This document shows positions 45,502 through 54,751 of a stretch of DNA of 64,000 bases, piece after piece (within the stretch, counting starts at the first letter, position 1; every line of letters starts with the position of its first letter). The stretch comes from Pseudomonas sp. B21-048 (GTDB lineage Bacteria > Pseudomonadota > Gammaproteobacteria > Pseudomonadales > Pseudomonadaceae), in the NCBI RefSeq assembly GCF_024748615.1, contig NZ_CP087168.1:4836001-4900000 (forward strand), given 5' to 3'. A program made the position numbers and the translations under genes. The notes below the pieces were generated by a model. That model was not told the DNA's origin. It saw nothing but the letters and a program-made list of their open reading frames with translations, and did no database searches.

Positions 45502-46854
45502 ATGTTTCCTTCTCAAAGCTCTCAAACGGAAAGCTCTCGCGTGGCTCCGGCCATAGGCGTCGCCACTGGCGGTATCGGCGACAAAATCCGCGGCGCCATG
45601 GCCGTGGGCAAAACCCGTTGGGGGATGCTGGCGCTGGTGTTTTTCGCCACCACCCTGAATTACATCGACCGCGCTGCCCTGGGCGTGATGCAGCCAATCC
45701 TGGCCAAGGAGATGAGCTGGACGGCGATGGATTACGCCAACATCAACTTCTGGTTTCAGGTCGGCTACGCCATCGGCTTTGTGCTGCAGGGCCGATTGAT
45801 CGATCGGGTCGGCGTTAAACGCGTGTTCTTCTGCGCGGTGCTGCTCTGGAGCCTGGCCACCGGCGCTCATGGCCTGGCCACGTCGGCAGTGGGCTTCATG
45901 GTCTGCCGGTTCATTCTCGGTTTGACCGAAGCGGCGAATTACCCAGCCTGTGTGAAAACCACCCGGTTGTGGTTCCCCGCTGGCGAGCGCGCCGTAGCAA
46001 CTGGCATCTTCAACGCCGGGACCAACGTCGGCGCGATGTTCACGCCGATGCTGCTGCCGCTGATCCTCCACGTCTGGGGCTGGCAAGCCGCGTTCCTGTG
46101 CATGTCGGCACTGGGCGGCATCTGGTTGCTGTTCTGGGGGCTGAAGTACTTCAACCCGGAAGATCACCCGAGCGTCAAACAATCGGAACTGGACTACATC
46201 CAGCGGGAAGTCGAGCCGGAACAGTCCCGCGTACCGTTCTCGCGAATCCTGCGCATGCGTGGCACCTGGGCCTTCGCCCTCGCCTACTCGATGACCGCGC
46301 CGGTGTTCTGGTTTTACCTGTACTGGCTGCCGCCGTTCCTCAATCAGCAATACAACCTGGGGATCAACGTGACTCAGATGGGTATCCCGCTGATCATCAT
46401 CTACCTCACCGCTGACTTCGGCAGTGTCGGTGGCGGGATCCTGTCTTCATTCCTGATCGGTCGCGGGATCAACCCGATCAAAGCACGACTGATGTCCATG
46501 TTCCTGTTCGCCTGCTGCATCATTGGCGTGGTCATGGCCGCCGGCTCAAGCAGCCTGTGGGTCGCGGTGTTTGCCATCTCCCTGGCCATCGGTGCGCACC
46601 AGGCCTGGACCGCGAATATCTGGAGCCTGGTGATGGACTACACGCCCAAGCACATGATGAGTACGGTGTTCGGTTTCGGCGGGATGTGCGCGGCCATCGG
46701 CGGGATGTTCATGACCCAATTGGTGGGCCATATTCTGACGGTCACCCACAACAACTACACCGTGCTGTTCACCATGATTCCGGCGATGTACTTCATCGCG
46801 CTGATCTGGATGTACTTCATGGCACCGCGCAAGATTCCTACCGTCACCGAGTAA
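45502..46854 (+). CDS. MFS transporter, probable quinate/shikimate/dehydroshikimate uptake
   Basis: A 450-residue 12-helix MFS permease of the anion:cation symporter (ACS, hexuronate/galactonate-like) family. Helix 1 opens with RWGMLALVFFATTLNYIDRAALG and the loop 2-3 motif is GRLIDRVGVKR (near 100). The cytoplasmic middle loop contains a run of charged residues near 230-255. Family members import sugar acids and hydroxy-acids. Linkage to quiC and the AroE/AroQ-type genes makes quinate or shikimate the probable substrate. A leader of about 30 residues precedes helix 1. Confidence 0.88.
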   Translation: MFPSQSSQTESSRVAPAIGVATGGIGDKIRGAMAVGKTRWGMLALVFFATTLNYIDRAALGVMQPILAKEMSWTAMDYANINFWFQVGYAIGFVLQGRLIDRVGVKRVFFCAVLLWSLATGAHGLATSAVGFMVCRFILGLTEAANYPACVKTTRLWFPAGERAVATGIFNAGTNVGAMFTPMLLPLILHVWGWQAAFLCMSALGGIWLLFWGLKYFNPEDHPSVKQSELDYIQREVEPEQSRVPFSRILRMRGTWAFALAYSMTAPVFWFYLYWLPPFLNQQYNLGINVTQMGIPLIIIYLTADFGSVGGGILSSFLIGRGINPIKARLMSMFLFACCIIGVVMAAGSSSLWVAVFAISLAIGAHQAWTANIWSLVMDYTPKHMMSTVFGFGGMCAAIGGMFMTQLVGHILTVTHNNYTVLFTMIPAMYFIALIWMYFMAPRKIPTVTE

Positions 46855-46868
46855 AATCCCTTCCTCCG

Positions 46869-46890
46869 GCAGGCCTGATTCCAGGCCTGC
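46869..46890. terminator. hairpin between convergent MFS and DMT genes
   Basis: GCAGGCCTG-ATTC-CAGGCCTGC, a perfect 9-bp stem in the 42-base gap between two convergent genes. It lacks a T-run on either side, so termination is likely but not certain. Confidence 0.55.
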
Positions 46891-46896
46891 GCTCTC

Positions 46897-47775
46897 TTAC
46901 TGCCCACGCTGTTGCCACACTGCCGCCAACCCGCTGCAACAAATCACCGTGATCCCGACCACCGTGGTCAGGGTCGGCGTGTGAGAAAACAGTAACCAAC
47001 CCAGCAAACCGGCAAAGACGATCTGGCAATAGCCGAACGGCGCCAACAGCGCGGGCGCGGCGTGGCGGAAGGCCTGAGTCAGAAACAGATGCGCCGTCAT
47101 CCCGCACGCCCCCAGCGCCACCATCATAAAACCATGACCCAGGCTTGGGACTTGCCAGAAGAACGGCACCAGCGTGCTCATCACCAAGGTGTTGCAGAGC
47201 CCGGCAAAAAAGTTGCTGGTGGTCGGGCTGTCGATTTCGCTGAGCTTGCGGGTGAGCAATTGATAGAAACAGAAAAACAGTGCCGAGCAGAACGGCAGCA
47301 ACACCGCCGGCGTGAACAGTTCGCCACCGGGATGGACGATGATCAACACCCCGATAAACCCACACACCACCGCCAGCCATTGGCCACGCGTCACCTGTTC
47401 ACCGAGCAGCGGCACCGACAGCGCCGTCACCAATACCGGTGCGAGAAAGTTGACCGCCGTGGCTTCGGCCAAAGGGATGAACAGCAGCCCCGTGGTGAAT
47501 AGCAAACTGGTCCCTAGCAGGCACAACGCCCGCAACAGTTGCAGCAATGGCCGTTTGGTCCGTAGGACACGCAACCCGGACTGCGGCAGAAAAATCCCCG
47601 CCATCAGTAACGTGTGAACCACATAGCGGGCCCACACCACCATGATTACCGGGTAGAAACCCGAGAGGTATTTCGACAAAGCGTCATGACTGGAGAACAG
47701 GAAAGTGGCGACGACGATCAGCAGAATCCCTTTGAAGGGCTGATTGACACCGGAAAGCGGAGTGCTGAGGGTCAT
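46897..47775 (-). CDS. EamA/DMT-family transporter
   Basis: A 292-residue protein with ten predicted helices and two EamA repeats, the drug/metabolite transporter architecture. The start at 47775 (MTLSTPLSGVNQPFKG) is supported by a GGGAGA ribosome binding site. The first repeat begins ILLIVVATFLFSSHDALSKYL (residues 16-36). The substrate is unknown. It stands alone, after the MFS gene and before the metallopeptidase gene, all in different orientation. Confidence 0.85.
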   Translation of the reverse strand: MTLSTPLSGVNQPFKGILLIVVATFLFSSHDALSKYLSGFYPVIMVVWARYVVHTLLMAGIFLPQSGLRVLRTKRPLLQLLRALCLLGTSLLFTTGLLFIPLAEATAVNFLAPVLVTALSVPLLGEQVTRGQWLAVVCGFIGVLIIVHPGGELFTPAVLLPFCSALFFCFYQLLTRKLSEIDSPTTSNFFAGLCNTLVMSTLVPFFWQVPSLGHGFMMVALGACGMTAHLFLTQAFRHAAPALLAPFGYCQIVFAGLLGWLLFSHTPTLTTVVGITVICCSGLAAVWQQRGQ

Positions 47776-48118
47776 GGGTCTCCCTTTGGGGGTCTTGAGA
47801 TCAAAAGCGTCGCGGGCAAGTCGGATCACCGCACCTGGGGATGAACTCCGACAATTTAGAACCTGGTTCCAGATTCTCACAGGCGTTACGGCAAATAATG
47901 TTCGATCAGCGCCGGTATTCGATGAGATGCGTCGCCCAATCGATAAAAAACCATCGTCTGACGGAATTCGATGGGCTATCGATGTTCAATACAAGTCTGA
48001 AATGTTTCGTGCGTGCTAAAAGATGGACGACCGGACTGGCGTCACGCCTACTCACCGGCAACACTCATCACAGGCTTGTTCATCATGCTTCTTCACCAGC
48101 AAAAAAAGAGGATCCCCC
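47776..48118. other. intergenic region, little recognisable
   Basis: 343 bases between divergent genes. A half REP-like sequence (CGCGGGCAAGTCGGATCACCGC) lies near 47812-47833. The remainder should contain the promoters of both genes; AGAGG precedes the ypfJ-like start. Otherwise nothing stands out. Confidence 0.45.
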
Positions 48119-49003
48119 ATGCTTTGGAAAAAAGGCCGACGCAGCGACAACGTGGTCGATGCCCGTGGCGATGATGTCGGTGGAGGGATGCGCTTTGGTG
48201 GAGGCAAGGGCCTAAGCCTGACGGCGATCCTGTTGATCGTCGGGATCGGCTGGATCACCGGCCAGGACCCGATGCAGATCCTCGGCCAATTGACTGGGCA
48301 AATGAGCGAACAGTCGGCCCCGGCACCCACTCAAACCCGAAAGGCGCCACCGGCTACCGATGAAGGGGCCGAATTCGTGCGCTCGATCCTCGGCGATACC
48401 GAAGACACGTGGGGCCAGATTTTCCAGCAGGCCGGTCGACAGTACAAAGACCCGACCCTGGTGCTGTTCAGCAACCGCGTCAATTCGGCCTGTGGCCTGG
48501 CAACGTCGGCAACCGGTCCGTTCTATTGCCCGGCTGACCAGAAGGTTTATCTGGACATGAGTTTCTTTCAGGAAATGTCCCAACGCTTTTCCGCCGCAGG
48601 CGATTTCGCCCAGGCTTACGTGATCGCTCACGAAATCGGACACCATGTGCAGACCTTGCTCGGTGTTTCAGCGAAGATTCAGACTGCTCGCCAACAGGGC
48701 CGGCAGATGGAAGGCGACAATGGTTTGCTGGTACGTCAAGAACTGCAGGCCGATTGCCTGGCTGGCGTCTGGGCCAACAACGCGCAAAAGCGTCTGAACT
48801 GGCTGGAACCCGGTGACATCGAAGAAGCCTTGAATGCCGCCAACGCCATCGGCGACGACCGCTTGCAACAGCAAGGTCAGGGCCGCGTGGTGCCGGACTC
48901 CTTCACCCATGGCACTTCGGCTCAGCGAGTGCGCTGGTTCAAGGCCGGATTCGCACAAGGCCAAGTCGGCGAGTGCGATACCTTTGCCGCGAAGAATCTG
49001 TGA
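48119..49003 (+). CDS. ypfJ: YpfJ-type neutral zinc metallopeptidase
   Basis: A 294-residue membrane-anchored protease-like protein. It starts MLWKKGRRSDNVVDARGDD with RBS AGAGG upstream. One hydrophobic helix at about 36-54 (LSLTAILLIVGIGWITG) is followed by the extracytoplasmic catalytic part with the HEXXH zinc motif AHEIGHHVQ near residue 165; the third ligand is expected in ELQADCLAGVWA near 210. The family (putative neutral zinc metallopeptidase) is widespread and of uncertain substrate. Its stop overlaps the next start (TGATG), so the pair is an operon. Confidence 0.92.
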   Translation: MLWKKGRRSDNVVDARGDDVGGGMRFGGGKGLSLTAILLIVGIGWITGQDPMQILGQLTGQMSEQSAPAPTQTRKAPPATDEGAEFVRSILGDTEDTWGQIFQQAGRQYKDPTLVLFSNRVNSACGLATSATGPFYCPADQKVYLDMSFFQEMSQRFSAAGDFAQAYVIAHEIGHHVQTLLGVSAKIQTARQQGRQMEGDNGLLVRQELQADCLAGVWANNAQKRLNWLEPGDIEEALNAANAIGDDRLQQQGQGRVVPDSFTHGTSAQRVRWFKAGFAQGQVGECDTFAAKNL

Positions 49004-49959
49004 TGCGTAAGTGGCTGCTGGCTCTGTTAATCACCTGCGCAAGCACCCAGGCTGCCGAGCAGGTGGTGGCGATCAGTTCCGGACGCTTGCTGTTGAGCGC
49101 CGGAGAAATTGCAGTGAGCATTGGCCCGACGCCGACGAAGATCGAACGCGTGCTGATCATCGTCCATGGCCGTTTGCGCAATGCTGAAACCTACCGCCAA
49201 AGCGCCGAACACGCCGCCGAACAGGCCGGGCAAAGCGCGAACACGTTGGTGCTCGCCCCGCAGTTTCTCAATGAAACCGACATCGCGAGCCATCCGGTGC
49301 CTGACAGCGTTTTACGTTGGCAAGGCAATGACTGGATGGCCGGCGGCTTATCCACCGCGCCGTTTACGCTGAGCTCCTATGCGGCGCTCGATGAAATAGT
49401 CGCTCGACTGAGTGACCGGCGACAGTTTCCGGACGTGAAGCAAATCGTCATCGCCGGGCATTCCGGCGGCGCTCAAGTGGTTCAGCGTTATGCCTTGCTA
49501 AGTCACCCTCAGCCAGCCCTCGATACGGAGGGCATAAAAGTGCGCTACGTGATCGCCAATCCTTCCTCGTACGCCTACTTCAATGAACAACGTCCGGTGG
49601 CGTTCAGTCACGCAGGGTGTCCGAACTTCAATCGCTGGAAGTATGGACTGGCGGATTTGCCCGCTTATGCCGATGGGCAAACGCCTGCGCAACTCGAAGA
49701 AAACTATGTCAAACGTGACATCGTTTATTTACTCGGGCAGCAGGACATCGACCCGAATCATCCGGCGCTGGATAAAAGTTGTGAAGCCAAGGCTCAGGGC
49801 GCGTCTCGATTGATTCGCGGGCGCAACTATTTCAATTATCTGCAGCGACGTCATCCTCAGGGGTTGAGTCAGCAGCTGATCGAAGTGCCCGGGGTCGGGC
49901 ATGATGGGGACGGGATATTTACATCGCCTGAGGGGCAGAAGGTGTTGTTTGGTCAGTGA
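49003..49959 (+). CDS. secreted alpha/beta-hydrolase-like protein
   Basis: A 318-residue protein with a cleavable signal peptide (MRKWLLALLITCASTQAAEQ). The alpha/beta-hydrolase nucleophile elbow is GHSGG in IVIAGHSGGAQVVQRY (near residue 150). A later VPGVGHDGDGIF near 297 holds the probable catalytic His. No assigned substrate. The start overlaps the ypfJ-like stop codon (TGATG), so translation is coupled. Probably periplasmic. Confidence 0.82.
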   Translation: MRKWLLALLITCASTQAAEQVVAISSGRLLLSAGEIAVSIGPTPTKIERVLIIVHGRLRNAETYRQSAEHAAEQAGQSANTLVLAPQFLNETDIASHPVPDSVLRWQGNDWMAGGLSTAPFTLSSYAALDEIVARLSDRRQFPDVKQIVIAGHSGGAQVVQRYALLSHPQPALDTEGIKVRYVIANPSSYAYFNEQRPVAFSHAGCPNFNRWKYGLADLPAYADGQTPAQLEENYVKRDIVYLLGQQDIDPNHPALDKSCEAKAQGASRLIRGRNYFNYLQRRHPQGLSQQLIEVPGVGHDGDGIFTSPEGQKVLFGQ

Positions 49960-49989
49960 GTTTTGTGGGGCCTGCTCGCGACGGGGCCT

Positions 49990-50583
49990 TCAAGCCAACA
50001 ACAACTGCTGCAACGCCACGCAATCGACTGCATGCCAATCGGCTAACTCCGGCCACGGATTATCCGGCAGATTCACCAGCACCGTCCGCGTCCCCGCCGC
50101 ACGCCCGCAATCCAGATCGAAGCGGTAATCACCCACCATTACCATTTCGCTCGCCGGCACTTTCCAGGCTTCGGCCAGTTTCAGTAATCCACCAGGATGC
50201 GGCTTGGGCGGCGCTTCATCGCGGCCCAGTACATCCTCTACCGCAAAGCAGTCAGCCAGGCCGATGGCCTCCAGCGTGACATGCGCCAACTCGCGAGCAT
50301 TGCGCGTGAGAATACCCAGACGATAACCGCGCCCGGCCAACTCACGCACCAATTCCACCGCACCCGGCGCCGGCTTCGAACCCAACGCCAGATCCCGCTC
50401 GTGCTCCAGTAGCCACGCGTGTTTGGCCGCGGCTTCATCGGCTGGCAATGTAGCAAGGTGGGTCAGGATGTCGTGTTCGGCGGGAATCGCCAACGCCACG
50501 CGGATCGCCGCGAAATCATGCACGGCCACGGTCAGGGTGCCGTCCATGTCGAACACCCAGTGCCGCACCTCGGCCAGGCTCAT
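49990..50583 (-). CDS. HAD-superfamily phosphatase
   Basis: A 197-residue HAD-type hydrolase. Motif I is VFDMDGTLT (residues 10-18), with the two catalytic Asp. Motif II is LTRNARELA (near 103), motif III the Lys in PPKPHPGG (near 142), and motif IV VMVGDYRFDLDCG (near 163). Subtype IA with cap. It is a likely phosphosugar or phosphonucleotide phosphatase; exact substrate unclear. The start (50583) overlaps the tesB stop (ATGA), so they form an operon. Confidence 0.9.
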   Translation of the reverse strand: MSLAEVRHWVFDMDGTLTVAVHDFAAIRVALAIPAEHDILTHLATLPADEAAAKHAWLLEHERDLALGSKPAPGAVELVRELAGRGYRLGILTRNARELAHVTLEAIGLADCFAVEDVLGRDEAPPKPHPGGLLKLAEAWKVPASEMVMVGDYRFDLDCGRAAGTRTVLVNLPDNPWPELADWHAVDCVALQQLLLA

Positions 50584-51449
50584 ATCCAATCCTTGCGATG
50601 ACGAATCAGGCCTTCCTGGGTGACCGAGGCCACCAGTCGCCCGGCACGGTTGAACACGCTGCCACGGGAGAATCCGCGCGAGTTGCCGGCCCATGGGCTG
50701 TCCATCGCATACAGCAACCAGTCATCGGCGCGCAGGTCGGCGTGGAACCACAAGGCGTGATCGAGGCTGGCGACCTGCATGTCTTTCTGCCAGACCGATT
50801 TGCCGTGGGGCAGCATCGAGGTGGTCAGCAGACCGAAGTCCGACGCGTAGGCCAGCAGGTATTTGTGCAGCGCCGGGATATCGGCCAACGCACCATCGGC
50901 ACGGAACCAGACGTATTTGACTGGGTCGGCAGGCTGCGGGTTGTAGGGATCTTTTTCAGTCACCGGTCGGAATTCAATCGGTTTCGGGCACAGCAGTTTT
51001 TCGCGCATGTGCTCAGGGATCAGGTGCGCACGCTGCTGGGTGAGCTCCAGCTCAGACGGCAGGTTTTCCGGGCCGACCACTTGCGGCATTTCGCTCTGGT
51101 GCTGGAAGCCTTCTTCGTCGTACTGGAACGAAGCACTGCAAGTGAAGATCGGGTTGCCCTTCTGAATCGCCGTTACCCGGCGTGTGCTGAAACTGCCGCC
51201 ATCGCGCACCCGATCGACCTGATACACCACCGGTAATTTAGCATCGCCCGGGCGCAGGAAATAACCGTGCATCGAATGCACATGGCGCGCCGGCTCGACA
51301 GTCTGACTGGCCGCCGACAGGGACTGGCCGAGTACCTGGCCGCCGAACAGCTGACGGAAACCCAAGTCCTGGCTGCGGCCACGGAACAGGTTTTCTTCAA
51401 TCGGTTCCAGGGTCAGCAGGTCTACCAGATCTTCCAACACTTGGCTCAT
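50580..51449 (-). CDS. tesB: acyl-CoA thioesterase II
   Basis: A 289-residue double-hotdog thioesterase that hydrolyses medium- and long-chain acyl-CoA. Visible marks: LFRGRSQDLGFRQLFGGQVLGQ (near residue 19), VHSMHGYFLRPGD (near 53), YQVDRVRDGGSFSTRRVTAIQ (near 77) and a C-terminal HALWFHADLRADDWLLYAMDSP. The Asp, Ser/Thr and Gln of the TesB active site appear to be conserved. Followed by the HAD phosphatase with overlapping stop and start. Confidence 0.95.
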   Translation of the reverse strand: MSQVLEDLVDLLTLEPIEENLFRGRSQDLGFRQLFGGQVLGQSLSAASQTVEPARHVHSMHGYFLRPGDAKLPVVYQVDRVRDGGSFSTRRVTAIQKGNPIFTCSASFQYDEEGFQHQSEMPQVVGPENLPSELELTQQRAHLIPEHMREKLLCPKPIEFRPVTEKDPYNPQPADPVKYVWFRADGALADIPALHKYLLAYASDFGLLTTSMLPHGKSVWQKDMQVASLDHALWFHADLRADDWLLYAMDSPWAGNSRGFSRGSVFNRAGRLVASVTQEGLIRHRKDWI

Positions 51450-51555
51450 TCAGACTCTCCTCACATAACGCAATGCCGCGCAGTCTGGGCTGCGGCGGTC
51501 GATTCAGTGTATGGCCCGGTTCAACATAAGGGTCATTGTAAACGTCCGCGCCTGC

Positions 51556-52125
51556 TTATCCATGCAAGGTTTGCAGCCATTGCTCACGGGTGATGCGGTA
51601 CAACACGTGCCGACGCAACGGGTGATCGGCATCGAGTCGTGGGTGGTCGAAGTCATTTGCCGGATCATGGTGCATGCCAATGGCCTGTATGACTTTCTGC
51701 GACGGCAAGTTGGTTTCGGCGGTAAAGGACACCACTTCTTTCAGCGGCAATCGATCAAACCCGCAGCGCAGAGCGGTCCACGCCGCTTCGCTGGCATAAC
51801 CCAGCCCCCAGTGCTCGCGGGCCAAGCGCCAGCCGATTTCAGTGGCCGGTGTAAACGGCGCGTCGAAGCCGACCACACCCAACCCGGTAAACCCGATGAA
51901 TGCCCCGGTGTCCTTGCGCTCCAGTGCCCAGAGGCCGAAACCATGCTCGGCAAAATGCCCGCGAACCCGTCCGATCAGCGCGGCACTTTCCAGTCGACTC
52001 AAGGGTGCCGGAAAATAACGCATCACCTGTGGATCGGCGCACATCGCCGCAAACGCCGGCAAATCCTCATCACGCCACTGCCGTAACAACAGTCGTGCGC
52101 TTTCGAGTTCCAGTATTGGCTCCAT
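51556..52125 (-). CDS. GNAT acetyltransferase (RimJ/RimL-like)
   Basis: A 189-residue GNAT-family acetyltransferase, probably acetyl-CoA-dependent. The start at 52125 (MEPILELESARLLLRQW) has GAGGAG upstream. Beta4-alpha3 (acetyl-CoA pyrophosphate) motif is REHWGLGYASEAAWTALR (near 110). Shared with RimJ/RimL-type N-terminal acetyltransferases, e.g. ESARLLLRQ and LPLKEVVSFTAETNLPSQKVI. An upstream start at 52149 is possible. It is divergent from the deacetylase-like gene. Confidence 0.88.
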   Translation of the reverse strand: MEPILELESARLLLRQWRDEDLPAFAAMCADPQVMRYFPAPLSRLESAALIGRVRGHFAEHGFGLWALERKDTGAFIGFTGLGVVGFDAPFTPATEIGWRLAREHWGLGYASEAAWTALRCGFDRLPLKEVVSFTAETNLPSQKVIQAIGMHHDPANDFDHPRLDADHPLRRHVLYRITREQWLQTLHG

Positions 52126-52217
52126 TGTGCCCCGCTCCTCCGTTTTCATGCCGCCAAGTCTACATCGCTGGTAGGATCCTTCACTCATTCCTACAGGCCT
52201 TTGTGTATAAATCAGCC

Positions 52218-53138
52218 ATGCCCCTGCCATTGATCTACCACGAAGACTACAGCCCTGAGTTCCCGGCGGATCACCGCTTCCCGATGGACAAGTTTCGCCT
52301 GCTGCGCGATCACTTGGTGGACAGTGGCCTGACCCGCGACACCGATCTGCTGCGCCCGGACCTCTGCCCGCCAGAGATTCTCGCCCTCGCCCATGACCCT
52401 GCGTACATCGAACGCTACATGGGCGGCGATTTGTCCCGCGAAGACCAGCGACGCCTCGGCTTGCCCTGGAGCGAAGCGCTGGCCCGGCGCACGGTGCGAG
52501 CGGTCGGCGGTTCGCTGTTGGCGGCAGAACAGGCACTGGAGCATGGTTTGGCCTGTCACCTGGCCGGTGGCACTCATCACGCACATTACGATCATCCCGC
52601 AGGGTTCTGCATCTTCAATGACCTGGCGGTGATCAGCCATTACCTGCTGGAAAGTGGCCGAGTGAATCGGGTGCTGATCTTCGACTGCGACGTGCATCAG
52701 GGTGACGGGACTGCACGGATTCTGCACAACACTCCGCAGGCAGTGACCGTTTCCCTACACTGCGAAAAGAATTTTCCTGCACGCAAAGCCGAAAGTGACT
52801 GGGACATTCCATTGCCGATGGGCATGGGCGATGCCGATTACCTGAAGGTGGTGGATGACGCGCTCAACTATTTGCTGCCGCTCTACCAACCGGATCTGGT
52901 GCTGTACGACGCTGGCGTCGATGTGCATAAGGATGACGCACTGGGTTATCTGAAGCTGACAGACGAAGGCGTCGCCGCTCGCGATGAAAGCGTGATGCGT
53001 CATTGCCTGGGCCGGGATATTCCGGTGGTCGGCGTGATCGGCGGCGGCTACAGCAAGGACCGCAAGGCCCTGGCGCGCCGCCATGGAATCCTCCATCACA
53101 GCGCCCAACGGGTCTGGCAGTCATCAGGTTGTCATTGA
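52218..53138 (+). CDS. histone-deacetylase-family amidohydrolase
   Basis: A 306-residue class IV-like (HDAC/AcuC/AphA superfamily) zinc amidohydrolase. Start ATG at 52218 gives MPLPLIYHEDYSPEFP. Active-site motifs: GGTHHAHYDHPAGFCIFNDL (near 121, catalytic His pair), FDCDVHQGDGT (near 157, metal-binding Asp and His), DAGVDVHKDDALG (near 233) and GGGYSKD (near 276, the catalytic Tyr). It may deacetylate proteins, acetyl-polyamines or small metabolites. It is divergent from an acetyltransferase, an interesting but unproved functional link. Confidence 0.9.
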   Translation: MPLPLIYHEDYSPEFPADHRFPMDKFRLLRDHLVDSGLTRDTDLLRPDLCPPEILALAHDPAYIERYMGGDLSREDQRRLGLPWSEALARRTVRAVGGSLLAAEQALEHGLACHLAGGTHHAHYDHPAGFCIFNDLAVISHYLLESGRVNRVLIFDCDVHQGDGTARILHNTPQAVTVSLHCEKNFPARKAESDWDIPLPMGMGDADYLKVVDDALNYLLPLYQPDLVLYDAGVDVHKDDALGYLKLTDEGVAARDESVMRHCLGRDIPVVGVIGGGYSKDRKALARRHGILHHSAQRVWQSSGCH

Positions 53139-53433
53139 TCTATGGGTCTTTACCCACAATGCCTGTGGAACCGCCTGTGGATAACCTGAGTGAAAGGGGC
53201 TGCAGGCCATGCTGCCTATGGCGTGCAACGGAGTGGTTGTTTTTTGATCAGCTCTTGAACACACCAATAATCCCTGTGGGAGCGGGCTTGCCCGCGATGA
53301 GGCCGGTACATTCAACATCATTGTTGCCTGACAGTCCGCTATCGCGGGCAAGTCGGATCGCCGCACCGCCGCTCCCACAGTTATTGTGTACTGCTAGAAT
53401 GCGCGGCTACTCCGCCATACCGCAGCTCTCGCC
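53139..53433. other. intergenic region with a REPIN-type pair
   Basis: 295 bases, most of it (53275-53379) a REP pair; no plausible coding sequence. The left part has no visible terminator. The promoter of the flavoprotein gene must lie in the last 60 bases. Confidence 0.45.
53275..53379. repeat. REPIN-like pair
   Basis: TGTGGGAGCGGGCTTGCCCGCGATGA at the left and CTATCGCGGGCAAGTCGGATC...CGCTCCCACA at the right. The second unit carries the extra AAGTCGGATCGCCGCACCG insert also found in the element at 42231-42323. Confidence 0.8.
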
Positions 53434-54681
53434 ATGACCCAGCCCTCCACTTCCCTCCCCCCTCACGTCGCCATCATCGGCGGCGGCCCCGCCGGTTTGA
53501 TGGCGGCTGAAGTGCTGAGCCAGGCCGGGATCAAAGTCGACCTGTACGACGGCATGCCTTCTGTGGGGCGAAAATTCCTCCTCGCCGGGGTCGGTGGCAT
53601 GAACATCACCCATTCCGAAGCCTACCCGGCGTTTCTCTCACGCTATGCCGAACGGGCGCCACAGATTGCACCGCTGTTACGGTCCTTCGGAGCCGAAGCC
53701 CTGTGCCAATGGATTCATGACCTGGGCATCGAAACCTTTGTCGGCAGCTCCGGCCGGGTGTTTCCTACCGACATGAAAGCCGCGCCCCTGTTGCGGGCCT
53801 GGCTCAAACGCCTGCGCGATGCCGGCGTAGTTATCCACACCCGCCATCGCTGGCTCGGTTGGGATGGCAACGGTGACTTGCGCATCGACAGCCCCGAAGG
53901 CGAAAAAACCATTCAATCCGACGCCACCCTGTTGGCCCTCGGCGGCGGCAGCTGGTCGCGCCTCGGTTCGGACGGTGCCTGGATGCTGCCGCTGGAACAG
54001 CGCGGTGTAGGACTGGCGCCGTTGCAACCGAGCAATTGCGGCTTCGAGGTGCAGGCCTGGAGCGAATTGATGGTCAGCAAATTCGCAGGCAGCCCGCTGA
54101 AAAACATCGCCATTGGTCTCAATGACGATGTGCCGCGACTCGGAGAATGCGTGATCACTGCCACGGGGATTGAAGGCAGTTTGATCTACGCCCTGTCGGC
54201 ACCGATCCGCGAAGCGATCAATCAACACGGCTCGGCAACCATTCACCTCGATCTGTTGCCGGGCAAGCCTGTGGATAAAATTCAGGCAGCGCTGAGCAAA
54301 CCGCGCGGCTCCCGTTCCATGTCCAAACACCTGCACAGTCAGCTTGGTCTTGATGGCGTGAAAGCGGCGTTGTTGCGCGAGCTGACACCGGCCGACTGCT
54401 TTGCCGATCCGGCATTGCTGGCCAAAGCGATCAAGGCATTGCCGCTGACGCTGGTGAAAACCCGGCCATTGGACGAGGCCATCAGCAGCGCGGGGGGCGT
54501 GATGTTCGAGTCGATGGATGAACGATTGATGCTCAAGCAACTGCCTGGCGTGTTCTGCGCGGGAGAAATGCTCGATTGGGAAGCGCCGACCGGTGGCTAT
54601 CTGCTAACCGCGTGTTTCGCCAGTGGGCGAGCGGCGGGGTTGGGGATGGTGGAGTGGTTCAAGACCAGCGACAAGCTATAA
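53434..54681 (+). CDS. TIGR03862-family NAD(P)/FAD-dependent flavoprotein
   Basis: A 415-residue flavoprotein of the HI0933-like (BaiN/RdsA-like) superfamily, TIGR03862 branch. The N-terminal dinucleotide-binding motif is AIIGGGPAGLMAAEVLS (residues 11-27). Additional family marks: VGRKFLLAGVGGMNITHSE (near 46), GGGSWSRLGSDG (near 173) and a C-terminal FCAGEMLDWEAPTGGYLLTACFASGRAAG (near 370). Substrate is unknown; related enzymes reduce unsaturated bonds. It is monocistronic. Confidence 0.9.
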   Translation: MTQPSTSLPPHVAIIGGGPAGLMAAEVLSQAGIKVDLYDGMPSVGRKFLLAGVGGMNITHSEAYPAFLSRYAERAPQIAPLLRSFGAEALCQWIHDLGIETFVGSSGRVFPTDMKAAPLLRAWLKRLRDAGVVIHTRHRWLGWDGNGDLRIDSPEGEKTIQSDATLLALGGGSWSRLGSDGAWMLPLEQRGVGLAPLQPSNCGFEVQAWSELMVSKFAGSPLKNIAIGLNDDVPRLGECVITATGIEGSLIYALSAPIREAINQHGSATIHLDLLPGKPVDKIQAALSKPRGSRSMSKHLHSQLGLDGVKAALLRELTPADCFADPALLAKAIKALPLTLVKTRPLDEAISSAGGVMFESMDERLMLKQLPGVFCAGEMLDWEAPTGGYLLTACFASGRAAGLGMVEWFKTSDKL

Positions 54682-54751
54682 GCTGCAAGCTCAAGACGGG
54701 CGCATTTCAGCTTGCCGCTTGCAGCTGACAGCTTGACGCTGCTTCTTCATT

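Noticed and set aside
48119..49959. Metallopeptidase and alpha/beta hydrolase considered as a toxin or secretion module
   Set aside because: The pair overlaps and is probably co-expressed, but no secretion or immunity genes are near and both look like ordinary conserved core genes.
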